A stretch of 64,000 nt of DNA, taken from assembly GCA_964432415.1 (NCBI GenBank), contig CAYSNW010000009.1, forward strand, positions 28,389 to 92,388. The letters run 5' to 3'. This stretch comes from JAFECT01 sp964432415 (GTDB lineage Bacteria > Pseudomonadota > Alphaproteobacteria > Caulobacterales > Caulobacteraceae). Under the pieces are notes generated by a model. It worked only from the letters and a program-made list of their open reading frames with translations. It had not been told where the DNA came from and searched no databases. Position 1 is the first letter of the stretch. Every line of letters begins with the position of its first letter. Below, in pieces: positions 7,730 through 15,967 of this stretch. The translations under genes and the position numbers were made by a program.

Positions 7730-9276
7730 CAGGTCCTCCGTCCCTTGCGCGGAAGGGCGCAGGTGAAGCTCTCGGCGCGGTCGGCGTCGCCACGGCCGCT
7801 CCAGCGCGCCTCCAGCGGCCAGGCGCACAGCGGGCGGGTGCGCAGCAGCCTGCCGTCGCGGACCTTGGCCGCGACGAGGCGTTCGGGGCCCGGTCCGCCG
7901 TCCATCCAGCGCTCCAGCGCGCTCAGCATATCATGGTCGGGGTCGCGGCTGGTTCCGTCCGAACCGACGGCTCCGAACCGGTCGGTGGCGTCGCCGCCGA
8001 CGCAGTGGCCCATGCCGGGGACCATGAACATCCGGGCGAAGTCCCGTGTGGCGCGGGGCCCGCCCATGCGGTGTTCGACCGCCTGGAACCAGTCGATGGT
8101 CGGCTGGGCGGCGACCAGGGGATCGGCCCAGCCCTGGAACACGATCAGCTTGCCGCCGCGGGCCTTGAAGGCGGACAGGTCGGGGTTGTCGGCGTGCAGG
8201 TCCATGACCCGGTCTATGGCCGGCAGGTCGTCGGCGATGCGGAAGGTCTTCGCGTCCCAGTCGGGATTCTTGTGCACCCCGTCGGCGAACAGGGCGACGG
8301 CGATATAGGGAGGGCCCGGGGTGAAGGGCTCCGGCGCCAGGGCCTGGGCCACCGGCACGCCGGGCAGAAGCCCCCGGTCGATGACACGGCCGTGCTCGTC
8401 CTTCAGCGGAGCATAGATCTTCTCGGCCAGGGCCACCTGGCCCGGGCTGAGGCATCCCGCCTTGGCCGGCGTGCGGCAGAGCAGGTCGCGCGGGCGGAAG
8501 CGGCAGGTGCGCGGATCGGTGATCACCCCGTCCTTCAGCCCGTCGTCGGCGTCGCAGGCCTCCACGGCGGCGGCGGCGATGCGGTTCCAGTCGGCCTGGG
8601 TCATCAGGCCCTTCGCAGCGCTGTGCTGGACCATCTCCCACATGCGCCGGGCGCTCATTTCCGGGGTGTTGGTCCCCGGCGCGCCGGCGATCACCGCGTC
8701 GTAGTCGTCGGGGAAGCGCTCGACCTCGGTCAGGGCCTGGCGTCCGCCGCCGGAGCAGCCGACGAAGACGCTGCGTTCAGGCCGGCGGCCGTAGAAGGCG
8801 GCCGTGATGGCCTTGGCCTTGTCGGCCAGCAGATGGTTGGCGCGCCAGGCGTAGTTGGCGGCGCGTTCGGGGGAGCCGAGCAGCCAGTGGCGGTCGCTGG
8901 CCAGATGGCCGGCGTCGGTGCTGGCCGCCGCATAGCCGCGGGCGGCGGCGCGGGCGATCTCGATCCGGTTGGGCTGGCCGGCCTGGCCGCCGACGCCGGC
9001 GGCGAGGAAGCGGCCGTTCCAGGCCGCGGGCAGCAGCATCTCGAAGCCGATCTCCTTCTCGATCACCCCCTGGACACGGCAGGTGGCCCCCTCGGAGACG
9101 GCGCTGCGCACGGTGACATCGGCGATGGCGAGATGGAGAAGGCCGGCGCAGGCGCCGGTCGGCGCGGCGGCGGGGTCGCTGCGGGCGGCGGAGGGCAGGT
9201 TGGCCAGCGCGGCCAGCGCCAGGGCGAGGAGGCCTCGGCTGAGGCCGCCGCTCCCGGACTTTGCTGGCCTGACCAC
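7729..9276 (-). CDS. tannase/feruloyl esterase family protein
   Basis: Second secreted tannase-family esterase, about 515 aa. The catalytic Ser is in GCSGGGRQ, the Asp in QGWADPLVA and the His in PGMGHCVGG. GTG at 9276 is chosen because GGAG lies 8 bases upstream and the product begins with a normal signal peptide (RGLLALALAALANL). A TTG at 9303 is possible but lies directly against the T-tract of the receptor gene's terminator. First gene of the tannase-tannase-hydrolase-hydrolase run. With no separate promoter visible, it may be fed by read-through from the TonB receptor gene. The exact phenolic ester cannot be told from sequence. Confidence 0.88.
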   Translation of the reverse strand: MVRPAKSGSGGLSRGLLALALAALANLPSAARSDPAAAPTGACAGLLHLAIADVTVRSAVSEGATCRVQGVIEKEIGFEMLLPAAWNGRFLAAGVGGQAGQPNRIEIARAAARGYAAASTDAGHLASDRHWLLGSPERAANYAWRANHLLADKAKAITAAFYGRRPERSVFVGCSGGGRQALTEVERFPDDYDAVIAGAPGTNTPEMSARRMWEMVQHSAAKGLMTQADWNRIAAAAVEACDADDGLKDGVITDPRTCRFRPRDLLCRTPAKAGCLSPGQVALAEKIYAPLKDEHGRVIDRGLLPGVPVAQALAPEPFTPGPPYIAVALFADGVHKNPDWDAKTFRIADDLPAIDRVMDLHADNPDLSAFKARGGKLIVFQGWADPLVAAQPTIDWFQAVEHRMGGPRATRDFARMFMVPGMGHCVGGDATDRFGAVGSDGTSRDPDHDMLSALERWMDGGPGPERLVAAKVRDGRLLRTRPLCAWPLEARWSGRGDADRAESFTCALPRKGRRT

Positions 9277-9304
9277 TGCTGCAGCTCCGCGCCTGTCGGA
9301 CAAT

Positions 9305-9338
9305 AAAAAAGGGGCGCGCCGCTTACGAGACGCGCCCC
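9305..9338 (-). terminator. rho-independent terminator after TonB receptor gene
   Basis: Read on the minus strand, GGGGCGCG and CGCGCCCC form an 8-bp perfect stem (9331-9338 and 9311-9318) around a 12-base loop, followed directly by TTTTTT (9305-9310). It lies 12 bases beyond the receptor gene's stop and just before the first tannase-like gene, so it may set the ratio of receptor to esterase transcripts. Confidence 0.88.
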
Positions 9339-9350
9339 ATGGGAGGAGAC

Positions 9351-12035
9351 CTAGAACTTGGTCCCGATGGAGATCGAAACCACCCGGCCGATCGGGTCGG
9401 TGACGGTGGGATCGAAGCCGCCGCCGCCGTTGGCGCTTTCGGCGATGTTCACGAAGGGCGGCTTGGCGTCGAACAGGTTGCGCACGTCCAGGCCGATGCT
9501 GGAGCCGTGGAACCAGCCGGAGTCGCCGGGGATGTTGTAGCCCAGGTGCAGGTCGGTGGTGGAATAGGCCTTCACCGTCTGGATCGGGGTCGACAGGTTG
9601 TTGGTGTAGGCGTTTTCCCAGTTGACCGCGACGCTGGCCAGGTAGGGGCCGGTCGACCAGCGCATCGAGCCCCGCGCCTTGAAGCGCAGCGGGTTGAAGA
9701 TGACGTTGTTGTTGTTGATCAGCGGGGCCGAGGGTGTGATCGAGGTCACGTACTTGGTGAAGTAGCTGCCGTTCAGAGTGAAGGCGAAGTCGCCCATGTG
9801 CTCGGTCGGCACGCGGTAGCTGGACTGGAAGTCGAAGCCGCGGGCGATGGTGACGCCCAGGTTCTGCGAGCGGCCATCGACGAAGACCAGGACCGGGTTC
9901 GGCAGCACGCCGGTGAAGCCGGTTTCCGCGACCTGCTGGGCCATGAAGGCCGCCGAGGGGTTGCGGGTGATGACGTTGGTCCCGGCGAACTGCGATTCCT
10001 TCTGCAGGACGGTCAGGTCGGCCAGGAAGTTCGACACCTGGTTCTCATAGTTGATGTCGAAGTAGGTCAGGCTGAGCTTGGCGTTCGAGATCGGGGTCCA
10101 GTCCGCGCCCACCGACCAGGTGGTGGCGGTTTCCGGGCGCAGCGAGCCGTTGCCGCCGGAGCGGGCGACGCCCTGGCGGATGCAGCCGCCGCAGGTCGGG
10201 TCCGCGTAGTTCTGGACGAACAGGTTGTTCGAGTTGCCGTAGATCTGGGCGATCGTCGGGGCCCGGAACGAGGTGCCCCAGCTGCCGTGGATCAGGAAGT
10301 CGTCGGTCACCGACCAGTTGACCCCGATCTTGGGATTGCGGGTCGAACCGACGTCCGAATACTCGTCGTAGCGCTCGGCCAGGTCCACGTTCAGCGCCTT
10401 GACGCCCGTCATGGCGTTGCCAGGTCCCACGATCGGCACCAGCAGTTCGGCGTAGAGCGAGTTCACGCCGCGGTGGAAGTAGCGGCTGGCGCCGGTCTTG
10501 GCGGTGATGGTGCCGGCGTTGGTCAGCTGGTCCACGTTCATGCGCTGGCCTTCGTAGCCGAACGCCGCGCGCATCTCGCCGCCGGGCAGGTTGACCACCG
10601 GACCGTCGAACTTGACCTCGCCGCCCTCGAAGGTGGTGCGGCCCTTGTTGTCGTTCCAGCCGATCAGGATGCCCTGCACCACGCTGGGGCTGTTGGCCGC
10701 GCCGAAGGGGTTGAAGGCGGTGGCCGGGTTGTTGCTGGCGAGCGCGGCGGTCAGGGCCGCGGCGTTGGCGACGTTGTGGCTGAGGCTGCGATCGTCGTCG
10801 CGGCCCCAGGTGTAGTCCGTCTCCATCTTCCAGTTGCCGCCCATGTCGTAGTCGGCGCCCACGGTGATATCGACCGCCTGGGAGAAGCCGTCGGAGTAGC
10901 CCTGGGGATAGGCGTTGATGAAGGAGTACTGGACCGTTTCCGACGTCGGCGTCAGGCCGGGAGGCGCCACGAAGAAGGCGTTGGTGTTGGGCACGTTCAG
11001 GCTGGAAGACGCCGCGCCGGTGCGGAAGGTGAAGTCACGCTTGGCCGCGAAACCCTCGGTGAAGACCGTGAGGCGATCGTTGATGCGGTTGTTGGCGGTG
11101 AAGCTCAGCGCGTTGTGGTTCTGGCGCGGCAGGATGTCGGCGATCTTGGGGTTGTCGCACTTGTTGACCGTGCCGGCGACCAGCGAGTTGCGGTTGGCGG
11201 CGGTGACGCCGCCGGCCGGGATGGCGTAGCTGACGCCGCCGACCACGATATTGCCCGGGTCGCAGAGGGTCTGGCGGAAGTCGTTGCCGCCGAAGGGCGT
11301 CAGGTCGGCGCGGTAGAAGCTGCGGTCGCGGCCGCTGACGGCGCTGTGATAGCCGTTCTCGAAGGCGACGGTGACCTGGCCGGTCGACCACTTGTGGCCG
11401 AAGATCAAGCCGACCTGGTGTTCCTTGTAGGCGTCGCCGGTGCCGGCGCGGGCGGTCATTTCGAAGCCTTCGACGTTACGGCGCAGGATCAGGTTGACCA
11501 CGCCGGCGATGGCGTCGGAGCCGTAGATGGCCGAGGAGCCGTCGGCGACCACATCAACCCGCTGCAGGCCGATGGTCGGCAAGACCGAGGGGTCGATGGC
11601 GAAGCCGCTGGTGCCCTGGGGCACGGCGCGGTGGCCGTCCAGCAGGATGAGGGTCGCGTAGGGCCCGATACCGCGGATGTTGATCGAGGAGCCGTAGGTG
11701 ATGTTGCTGGAGCCGCCGGCCTGGCCGCGCGAGGACTCCGAGACGCCGAGATTGAAGACCTGCGGCACTTCCTGGATCACCTGGGTGGTGGTCACGGCGT
11801 TCGACATGGCGATGTCGTCGCGGGTGACGCCGATCAGGGTCGAGCCGACCGGAGGGGTGCCGCGGATGCGGCTGCCGGTGACGACCACTTCCTCGACCGA
11901 GGCGGTCTTGGCCGGAGCGTCGGCGGCATAGGCCACGCCGGAGAGGGCGGCGGTGGAAAGCGCCGTGGCCAGCAGCAGGCGCTTCGCGAGGCGCGAAGGC
12001 GAAGTCCCGGCGTTAGCCTGTTCGATGATCCGCAT
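9351..12035 (-). CDS. TonB-dependent outer-membrane receptor
   Basis: Outer-membrane active-transport receptor, 894 aa, with a signal peptide (hydrophobic core ~18-36, cleavage after AYAA), a TonB-box-like EEVVVTGSRI just after it, an N-terminal plug (residues ~60-170, with NIRGIGP and DGSSAIYGSDAIAG) and a long beta-barrel ending in the expected terminal aromatic (GTKF). This is the large receptor class common in Caulobacterales and Xanthomonadales. GGAGGAAAT precedes the ATG. Position beside tannase-type esterases suggests a phenolic ester or plant glycan-derived ligand, but the ligand cannot be deduced. A strong promoter lies about 105 bases upstream and a terminator directly downstream. 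Confidence 0.92.
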   Translation of the reverse strand: MRIIEQANAGTSPSRLAKRLLLATALSTAALSGVAYAADAPAKTASVEEVVVTGSRIRGTPPVGSTLIGVTRDDIAMSNAVTTTQVIQEVPQVFNLGVSESSRGQAGGSSNITYGSSINIRGIGPYATLILLDGHRAVPQGTSGFAIDPSVLPTIGLQRVDVVADGSSAIYGSDAIAGVVNLILRRNVEGFEMTARAGTGDAYKEHQVGLIFGHKWSTGQVTVAFENGYHSAVSGRDRSFYRADLTPFGGNDFRQTLCDPGNIVVGGVSYAIPAGGVTAANRNSLVAGTVNKCDNPKIADILPRQNHNALSFTANNRINDRLTVFTEGFAAKRDFTFRTGAASSSLNVPNTNAFFVAPPGLTPTSETVQYSFINAYPQGYSDGFSQAVDITVGADYDMGGNWKMETDYTWGRDDDRSLSHNVANAAALTAALASNNPATAFNPFGAANSPSVVQGILIGWNDNKGRTTFEGGEVKFDGPVVNLPGGEMRAAFGYEGQRMNVDQLTNAGTITAKTGASRYFHRGVNSLYAELLVPIVGPGNAMTGVKALNVDLAERYDEYSDVGSTRNPKIGVNWSVTDDFLIHGSWGTSFRAPTIAQIYGNSNNLFVQNYADPTCGGCIRQGVARSGGNGSLRPETATTWSVGADWTPISNAKLSLTYFDINYENQVSNFLADLTVLQKESQFAGTNVITRNPSAAFMAQQVAETGFTGVLPNPVLVFVDGRSQNLGVTIARGFDFQSSYRVPTEHMGDFAFTLNGSYFTKYVTSITPSAPLINNNNVIFNPLRFKARGSMRWSTGPYLASVAVNWENAYTNNLSTPIQTVKAYSTTDLHLGYNIPGDSGWFHGSSIGLDVRNLFDAKPPFVNIAESANGGGGFDPTVTDPIGRVVSISIGTKF

Positions 12036-12138
12036 ATTTCCTCCCCGACGGCTTTGCCGTTCTGAGCAAGACGCGCCCCCAGGGTGCGCCTCAAATGCCG
12101 GGCCGTCCCACCTTTGGGATCGAACACCGTTGGAAATA

Positions 12139-12166
12139 ATAGTACGTGAAACTTACAATCAGTCAA
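12139..12166 (-). promoter_or_regulatory. sigma70-type promoter of the TonB receptor gene
   Basis: On the minus strand TTGACT (12161-12166) and TACTAT (12139-12144) are separated by 16 bases, in an AT-rich island within otherwise GC-rich DNA. The start codon is about 95 bases downstream of the expected transcription start, leaving a fairly long leader. Confidence 0.65.
12142..12156. promoter_or_regulatory. degenerate copy of the 15-bp palindrome in receptor promoter spacer
   Basis: GTACGTGAAACTTAC matches 10 of 15 positions of GTATGTATTACATAC and keeps the outer GTA..TAC and inner GT..AC pairs. It lies between the -35 and -10 of the receptor promoter, where a bound repressor would block transcription. 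The match is weak enough to be chance. Confidence 0.35.
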
Positions 12167-12187
12167 TAGACCATTTACCGAGCACGT

Positions 12188-13387
12188 TCAGGCAGGACGG
12201 CGAACCCGCCAGACCCAGAACGCGGCAAGGGAAAGCGCGGCGCCGGAGATGAGGAAGACCGCATCGAAACCGAGGCTCGCCGCGATCATTCCGCCGGCCA
12301 GAGGGCCGGCGAAGCCGCCGAAAAAGGTCGCCGAAGTGGTCAGGCCGTAGACTCCGCCCCGGTCGCCGTCGCGGATGGCGCGGCCGATCATGGCGTTGGC
12401 GGTGGGCAGGATGCCGCCGATGAACATGCCGAGCGCCAGGCGCGCCGCCAGAAACGGCCAGAGGGTGTGGCTGAGCCCCTGGGCCGCGGTCGCGAGCGCG
12501 GCTCCGCCCATGCAGATCAGCAGCACCCGGCGGTAGCCGAGCACGTCGCTGCGCCGGCCGAGGAACGGCGAGGCCAGCACATCGCCGACGCCCACGAGCG
12601 AGAAGGCCAGGCCCGCGAGCAGGGCCAGAGCCTGGCCGCCCACATCGCGCTGCTGCACGACCAGGGTGATGATCGGCTGGGGCGCGCGCAGGGAGAGCTG
12701 GACCACGAACAGCAGGGCGATCAGGCCGGCGACGCCCGGCGTGCTCAGGACCGCGCGGAGGCCCGAGGACGGCGCCGGGGCCGGACGCGCCGGGTCGCGC
12801 GCGATCGGGGCTGTGAGCACGAGCTGGGCCAGGAGGGCGACGCCCGCCAGCAGGACGGCGGTGAGCAGGAAGGTCGATCGGTAGCCCGAGACCGAGGCGA
12901 CCAGGCCGCCGATCAGAGGCCCGAACAGGGTTCCCACCACTGTGCCGGTGGCCAGCCATCCGAGCGCATAGCCGAGCCGGTGCGGCGGGGCCCGGTCCGC
13001 GATGCGGGCGATCCCGGCCGGGGCGAAGCCGCTGAACAGGCCGAAACCTCCGCGCAGCAGCAGCAGGCTCCAGGGTCCGTGCACCAGGCCGACCAGGGCG
13101 GCGCAGACCGCCATGCCGAGGGTGCAGAGCACGATGATCCGCTTGCGGCTCCAGCGGTCGGCCAGCCGGCCCCAGAGCGGGGCGGTGAACACCGCCACCA
13201 GCGAGGTGATCCCGTTCAGCCACCCCGCCCAGAGCGCGATGTCGTGGGTCGCGGTGACCCCGAGCTCGGGCAGGAACAGGGGCAGGATCGGCACGAAGAC
13301 GGTGAAGGCGCCGCTGAGCGAGGCCTGGATGGCCACCATGGGCCAGAGATCGCGCAGCCAGGCTTCCGGTTCGGCGCGCGGGCTCAC
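12188..13387 (-). CDS. MFS transporter (DHA1-like efflux family)
   Basis: A 399-residue major facilitator with about 12 hydrophobic segments and the loop 2-3 signature GRLADRWSRKR near residue 70, typical of H+-coupled drug/metabolite efflux proteins. GTG at 13387 lies 2 bases after the capA-like stop; an internal ATG (MVAIQASL) would cut into the first helix region. It is the last gene of the long TRAP/dehydratase operon. In that setting it may export a toxic intermediate or by-product, which is inference only. A longer in-frame opening upstream runs antisense-like through capA and is not coding. Confidence 0.85.
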   Translation of the reverse strand: MSPRAEPEAWLRDLWPMVAIQASLSGAFTVFVPILPLFLPELGVTATHDIALWAGWLNGITSLVAVFTAPLWGRLADRWSRKRIIVLCTLGMAVCAALVGLVHGPWSLLLLRGGFGLFSGFAPAGIARIADRAPPHRLGYALGWLATGTVVGTLFGPLIGGLVASVSGYRSTFLLTAVLLAGVALLAQLVLTAPIARDPARPAPAPSSGLRAVLSTPGVAGLIALLFVVQLSLRAPQPIITLVVQQRDVGGQALALLAGLAFSLVGVGDVLASPFLGRRSDVLGYRRVLLICMGGAALATAAQGLSHTLWPFLAARLALGMFIGGILPTANAMIGRAIRDGDRGGVYGLTTSATFFGGFAGPLAGGMIAASLGFDAVFLISGAALSLAAFWVWRVRRPA

Positions 13388-13389
13388 GG

Positions 13390-14517
13390 TCAGCCGAACA
13401 CGACCCGGTCGCCGTCCCAGGCGAAGTCGCATTTCAGGCCCGCGTCGCGGGTGATCTGGACCACATAGTCCATGACCCCCTGCCCGCGCTCGCCGCGGCC
13501 CAGCACCTCCGGCGCCCCGGACGGCTGGATCCAGCAGGGCAGGAAGCCCGGGCTGATCGACCCATCGGCGGCGATACGGCAGTCGGCGATCAGGGCGTTC
13601 CGGGAGTCGGGGTGGAAGGGGTAGAGCGGATAGTCCGGCAGGGGCTCGAAGCCGAACAGCTCCTTGCGCTTCTTCGCCCAGGCCTGGCGCACCGGGTTGT
13701 CGTTGCCCTCGACGTTCAGCGCCCGGGTGACGGTGACGAAGTTGCCGAGGCCATGGAAGATCGGCCTGCCGCGATAGATCTCCATGCCGCGCAGGATGTG
13801 GGCGTGGTGGCCGATGACGATGTCGGCGCCGGCCTCGATCGCCGCCTTGGCCACGGGGCGCTCGTACATGGCGAGTTTGGCCGGGGTGTGGACCAGGCCC
13901 TTGTGGAAGGCCACCACCAGCACGTCGGCGTCGGCGCGCGCGCGCTCCACGTCGGCCTGCATGGCCTCCAGCGAGTCGGGATCGGCGAAGGTGTAGACCG
14001 TGGCCGGCCCGCCCGGATTGGCGATCTCCAGCTCGTAGTGGGTCAGCACCCGCACATAGGCCACGCCCGCGCGGTTGGAAGCGGCCCAGCCCTGGGCGGG
14101 ACCCACGCAGTTGTAGCTGAGCACCGCGACCCGGCGGCCCCTGGCCTGGGCCAGACCGGGCAGGCGCGCCTGGGCGAGCGTCGGACCCGCGCCGGCGGTG
14201 GCGATGTTCTGGGCCTTGAGCAGGGCGATGGTGTCCTCGATGCCCTCCGCGCCGCGGTCGTGCATGTGGTTGCCGGCGAGCGTGGCGACGTGGAAACCCG
14301 AACGGCCGAGCGCGTCCAGGTTCTCCGGCGGGCTTGCGGGGGCGGGAATGTCGCCCACGGATTCGCGGCCCCGGTGGGTGTGCGGAGTCTCGACGTGGCC
14401 GACCAGCACGTCGGCCTGCTTGAGGACCGCGCGGCTGTCGTCGAAGAAGCGGTCGGCGCCGGGCTCCTCGAGCACCAGGTCGCCCACCATCATCAGGCGA
14501 AGGTCGTCGCTCATCAT
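13390..14517 (-). CDS. CapA-family metallophosphatase-like protein
   Basis: About 375 residues of the CapA/PgsA family (calcineurin-like metallophosphoesterase fold). Metal-ligand motifs are visible in order: VGDLVLE near residue 11, GHVETP near 40, AGNHMHDRG near 80, VVAFHKG and IVIGHHAH near 200-235, and HGLGNF near 255. No signal peptide is evident. The family includes poly-gamma-glutamate synthesis proteins, but many cytoplasmic members in catabolic operons have no known reaction. It overlaps the DUF3237 stop (ATGATGA) and is followed 2 bases later by the MFS gene. Confidence 0.82.
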   Translation of the reverse strand: MMSDDLRLMMVGDLVLEEPGADRFFDDSRAVLKQADVLVGHVETPHTHRGRESVGDIPAPASPPENLDALGRSGFHVATLAGNHMHDRGAEGIEDTIALLKAQNIATAGAGPTLAQARLPGLAQARGRRVAVLSYNCVGPAQGWAASNRAGVAYVRVLTHYELEIANPGGPATVYTFADPDSLEAMQADVERARADADVLVVAFHKGLVHTPAKLAMYERPVAKAAIEAGADIVIGHHAHILRGMEIYRGRPIFHGLGNFVTVTRALNVEGNDNPVRQAWAKKRKELFGFEPLPDYPLYPFHPDSRNALIADCRIAADGSISPGFLPCWIQPSGAPEVLGRGERGQGVMDYVVQITRDAGLKCDFAWDGDRVVFG

Positions 14518-14927
14518 GCCTCCGCCGTGTCGAGCTTGAAGACCCTGACCCGCACCTGCTCCCCGACCTTCTCGAGCGAGGAGACAAAGGTGAAGCGGTT
14601 GAGCCAGTCGTGGGGTCCGGTGGGCGCCTCAAACACGGGCGCCGTCCAGGCGTAGGTCCGCGAGGCGAGGCCCCGGTTGAGCACCCGGATCAGGGTCCCG
14701 TCCTCGGCGCGGATCAGGTAGTCGGCGGTGACCTCGACCATACCGTCGGCGCGTACCAGCTGGGTGTCGGCGCCCCCGGGCACGACCTCGCCCCGGATCG
14801 CCGGGCCTTCGAAGGTTCCGCCGGTGATCGCGACGCGACGGCGCAGGCCGGTGGGTGTCGCGCCGACGGTCTCGGTCGGCGCGATATCGACCATCAGCTC
14901 CAGGGCGAATTCGAAGGCGGGCTCCAC
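14514..14927 (-). CDS. DUF3237 family protein
   Basis: A 137-residue beta-barrel protein of the DUF3237 family, recognisable by the N-terminal ELMVDI, the glycine-rich ITGGTFEGPAIRGEVVPGG and a C-terminal DWLNRFTFVSSLEK. The family is often encoded beside CoA-ester and aromatic catabolism genes but has no assigned reaction. GTG at 14927 starts 2 bases after the DctP-type gene's stop; its own stop overlaps the capA-like start. Cytoplasmic (no signal peptide). Confidence 0.82.
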   Translation of the reverse strand: MEPAFEFALELMVDIAPTETVGATPTGLRRRVAITGGTFEGPAIRGEVVPGGADTQLVRADGMVEVTADYLIRAEDGTLIRVLNRGLASRTYAWTAPVFEAPTGPHDWLNRFTFVSSLEKVGEQVRVRVFKLDTAEA

Positions 14928-14929
14928 GT

Positions 14930-15967
14930 TCAGCAGGCCTGCCGGCCGGCGCGCAGGTTGGCGACATAGCTCTGGGCGTCGCGGAACATGGCCGGGCCGT
15001 CGACGCCGACGGACTTCAGCGCCTCGGCGTTCTTGAGCGAGCGGGCGTTGTAGGCCGCGGTCAGGCGGGCCTGTTCGCCGGGCGCCGGCTCGACCACCTT
15101 CTGGCCCTGCTTCCGGCCGAAGGCGGCGCCGTCGGCGGCGCCCTTGGCCAGGGTGGAGGAGATCTGCGCCTCCCAGAACGGCTGGGAGTCGCTCAGGACC
15201 TTCTGCAGGTCGGCGGGCAGGCGCGCCCAGGCGCGGTCCGAGATGGCGCGGGACGGATAGGCGCCGCGCGGCACCACGAAGCGGCTGAGGAAGGGCGCGA
15301 CCTCGGCGAAGTGCAGGGACTTGAGCGTGTCGGTGGGCGCCACCACACCGTCGACCACGCCCTTGGAAAGCGAGGAATAGACCTCGCCCATCGGCATGGT
15401 GACCGGGTCGGCGCCCAGCTCGGCCATCAGGGCGGCGCCCTCCTGCGGGGTGCGCAGGCGAAGCCCGCGGAAGTCGTCCAGCCGGGTCACGGCGCGGCCG
15501 CGGGTCAGGATGTTGGGCAGGTTGCCGCCCTGGATGGCCAGGACGTGGACACCCGCCATCTCCTGCGTCAGGCGCGGGTAGTGCTGTTCCAGGCAGCGGT
15601 AGACCGCCACCTGCTCCTGCACGGTCTCGGCCCCGGCGTAGAAGCCGAGCTGGGCCTTGATCGCCTGCATGCCGGCGCGGCTGTAGATCGGCACGATCTG
15701 GCCGATGTCGGCGACGCCGTGCTTCAGCTCGAGGATGGCGCTGTCGCTGGACATCAGGGTGCCGCCCCAGAAGGGCTCGATCTTCAGCCGTCCGTTAGAG
15801 GCGGCTTCGACGTGCTTCATCCAGGCGATGTCGGCCTGGCTGAACGGGTGGGTCGGCGGATAGGGCGAGGCGTAGCGCAGCACGACCACGCCGGGATGGG
15901 CGGGCGCGCGGTCGCAGCCGCTCAACAGCGCGAGGGCGCCAGCCAGGGCGAGAAGGGCGCGCTTCAT
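14930..15967 (-). CDS. TRAP transporter solute-binding lipoprotein (DctP family)
   Basis: Periplasmic solute-binding component of a TRAP transporter, 345 aa. The N-terminus has a lipobox (ALLSGC), so it is probably membrane-anchored rather than free. DctP-family signatures are YASPYPPTHPF near residue 32, the substrate carboxylate-binding region RLDDFRGLRLRTP near 165, and GVVDGVVAP near 205. The ATG overlaps the preceding dehydratase-like gene's stop (ATGA). The ligand is expected to be an organic acid; operon partners point to an aromatic or hydroxy acid. It is separated from its permease genes by four enzyme genes, an unusual order. Confidence 0.9.
   Translation of the reverse strand: MKRALLALAGALALLSGCDRAPAHPGVVVLRYASPYPPTHPFSQADIAWMKHVEAASNGRLKIEPFWGGTLMSSDSAILELKHGVADIGQIVPIYSRAGMQAIKAQLGFYAGAETVQEQVAVYRCLEQHYPRLTQEMAGVHVLAIQGGNLPNILTRGRAVTRLDDFRGLRLRTPQEGAALMAELGADPVTMPMGEVYSSLSKGVVDGVVAPTDTLKSLHFAEVAPFLSRFVVPRGAYPSRAISDRAWARLPADLQKVLSDSQPFWEAQISSTLAKGAADGAAFGRKQGQKVVEPAPGEQARLTAAYNARSLKNAEALKSVGVDGPAMFRDAQSYVANLRAGRQAC

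Noticed and set aside
9339..12065. A 908-codon open frame on the plus strand opposite the TonB receptor
   Set aside because: It is antisense to a clear receptor gene. Its product is rich in Val, Gly, His and Asp-Gly, as expected from the complement of GC-biased codons, and has no recognisable domains.
12188..14632. An 814-codon frame joining the MFS gene to sequence upstream
   Set aside because: The upstream two-fifths is the out-of-frame shadow of the capA-like gene (Arg/Pro-rich, no domains). The MFS gene has its own GTG start at 13387.
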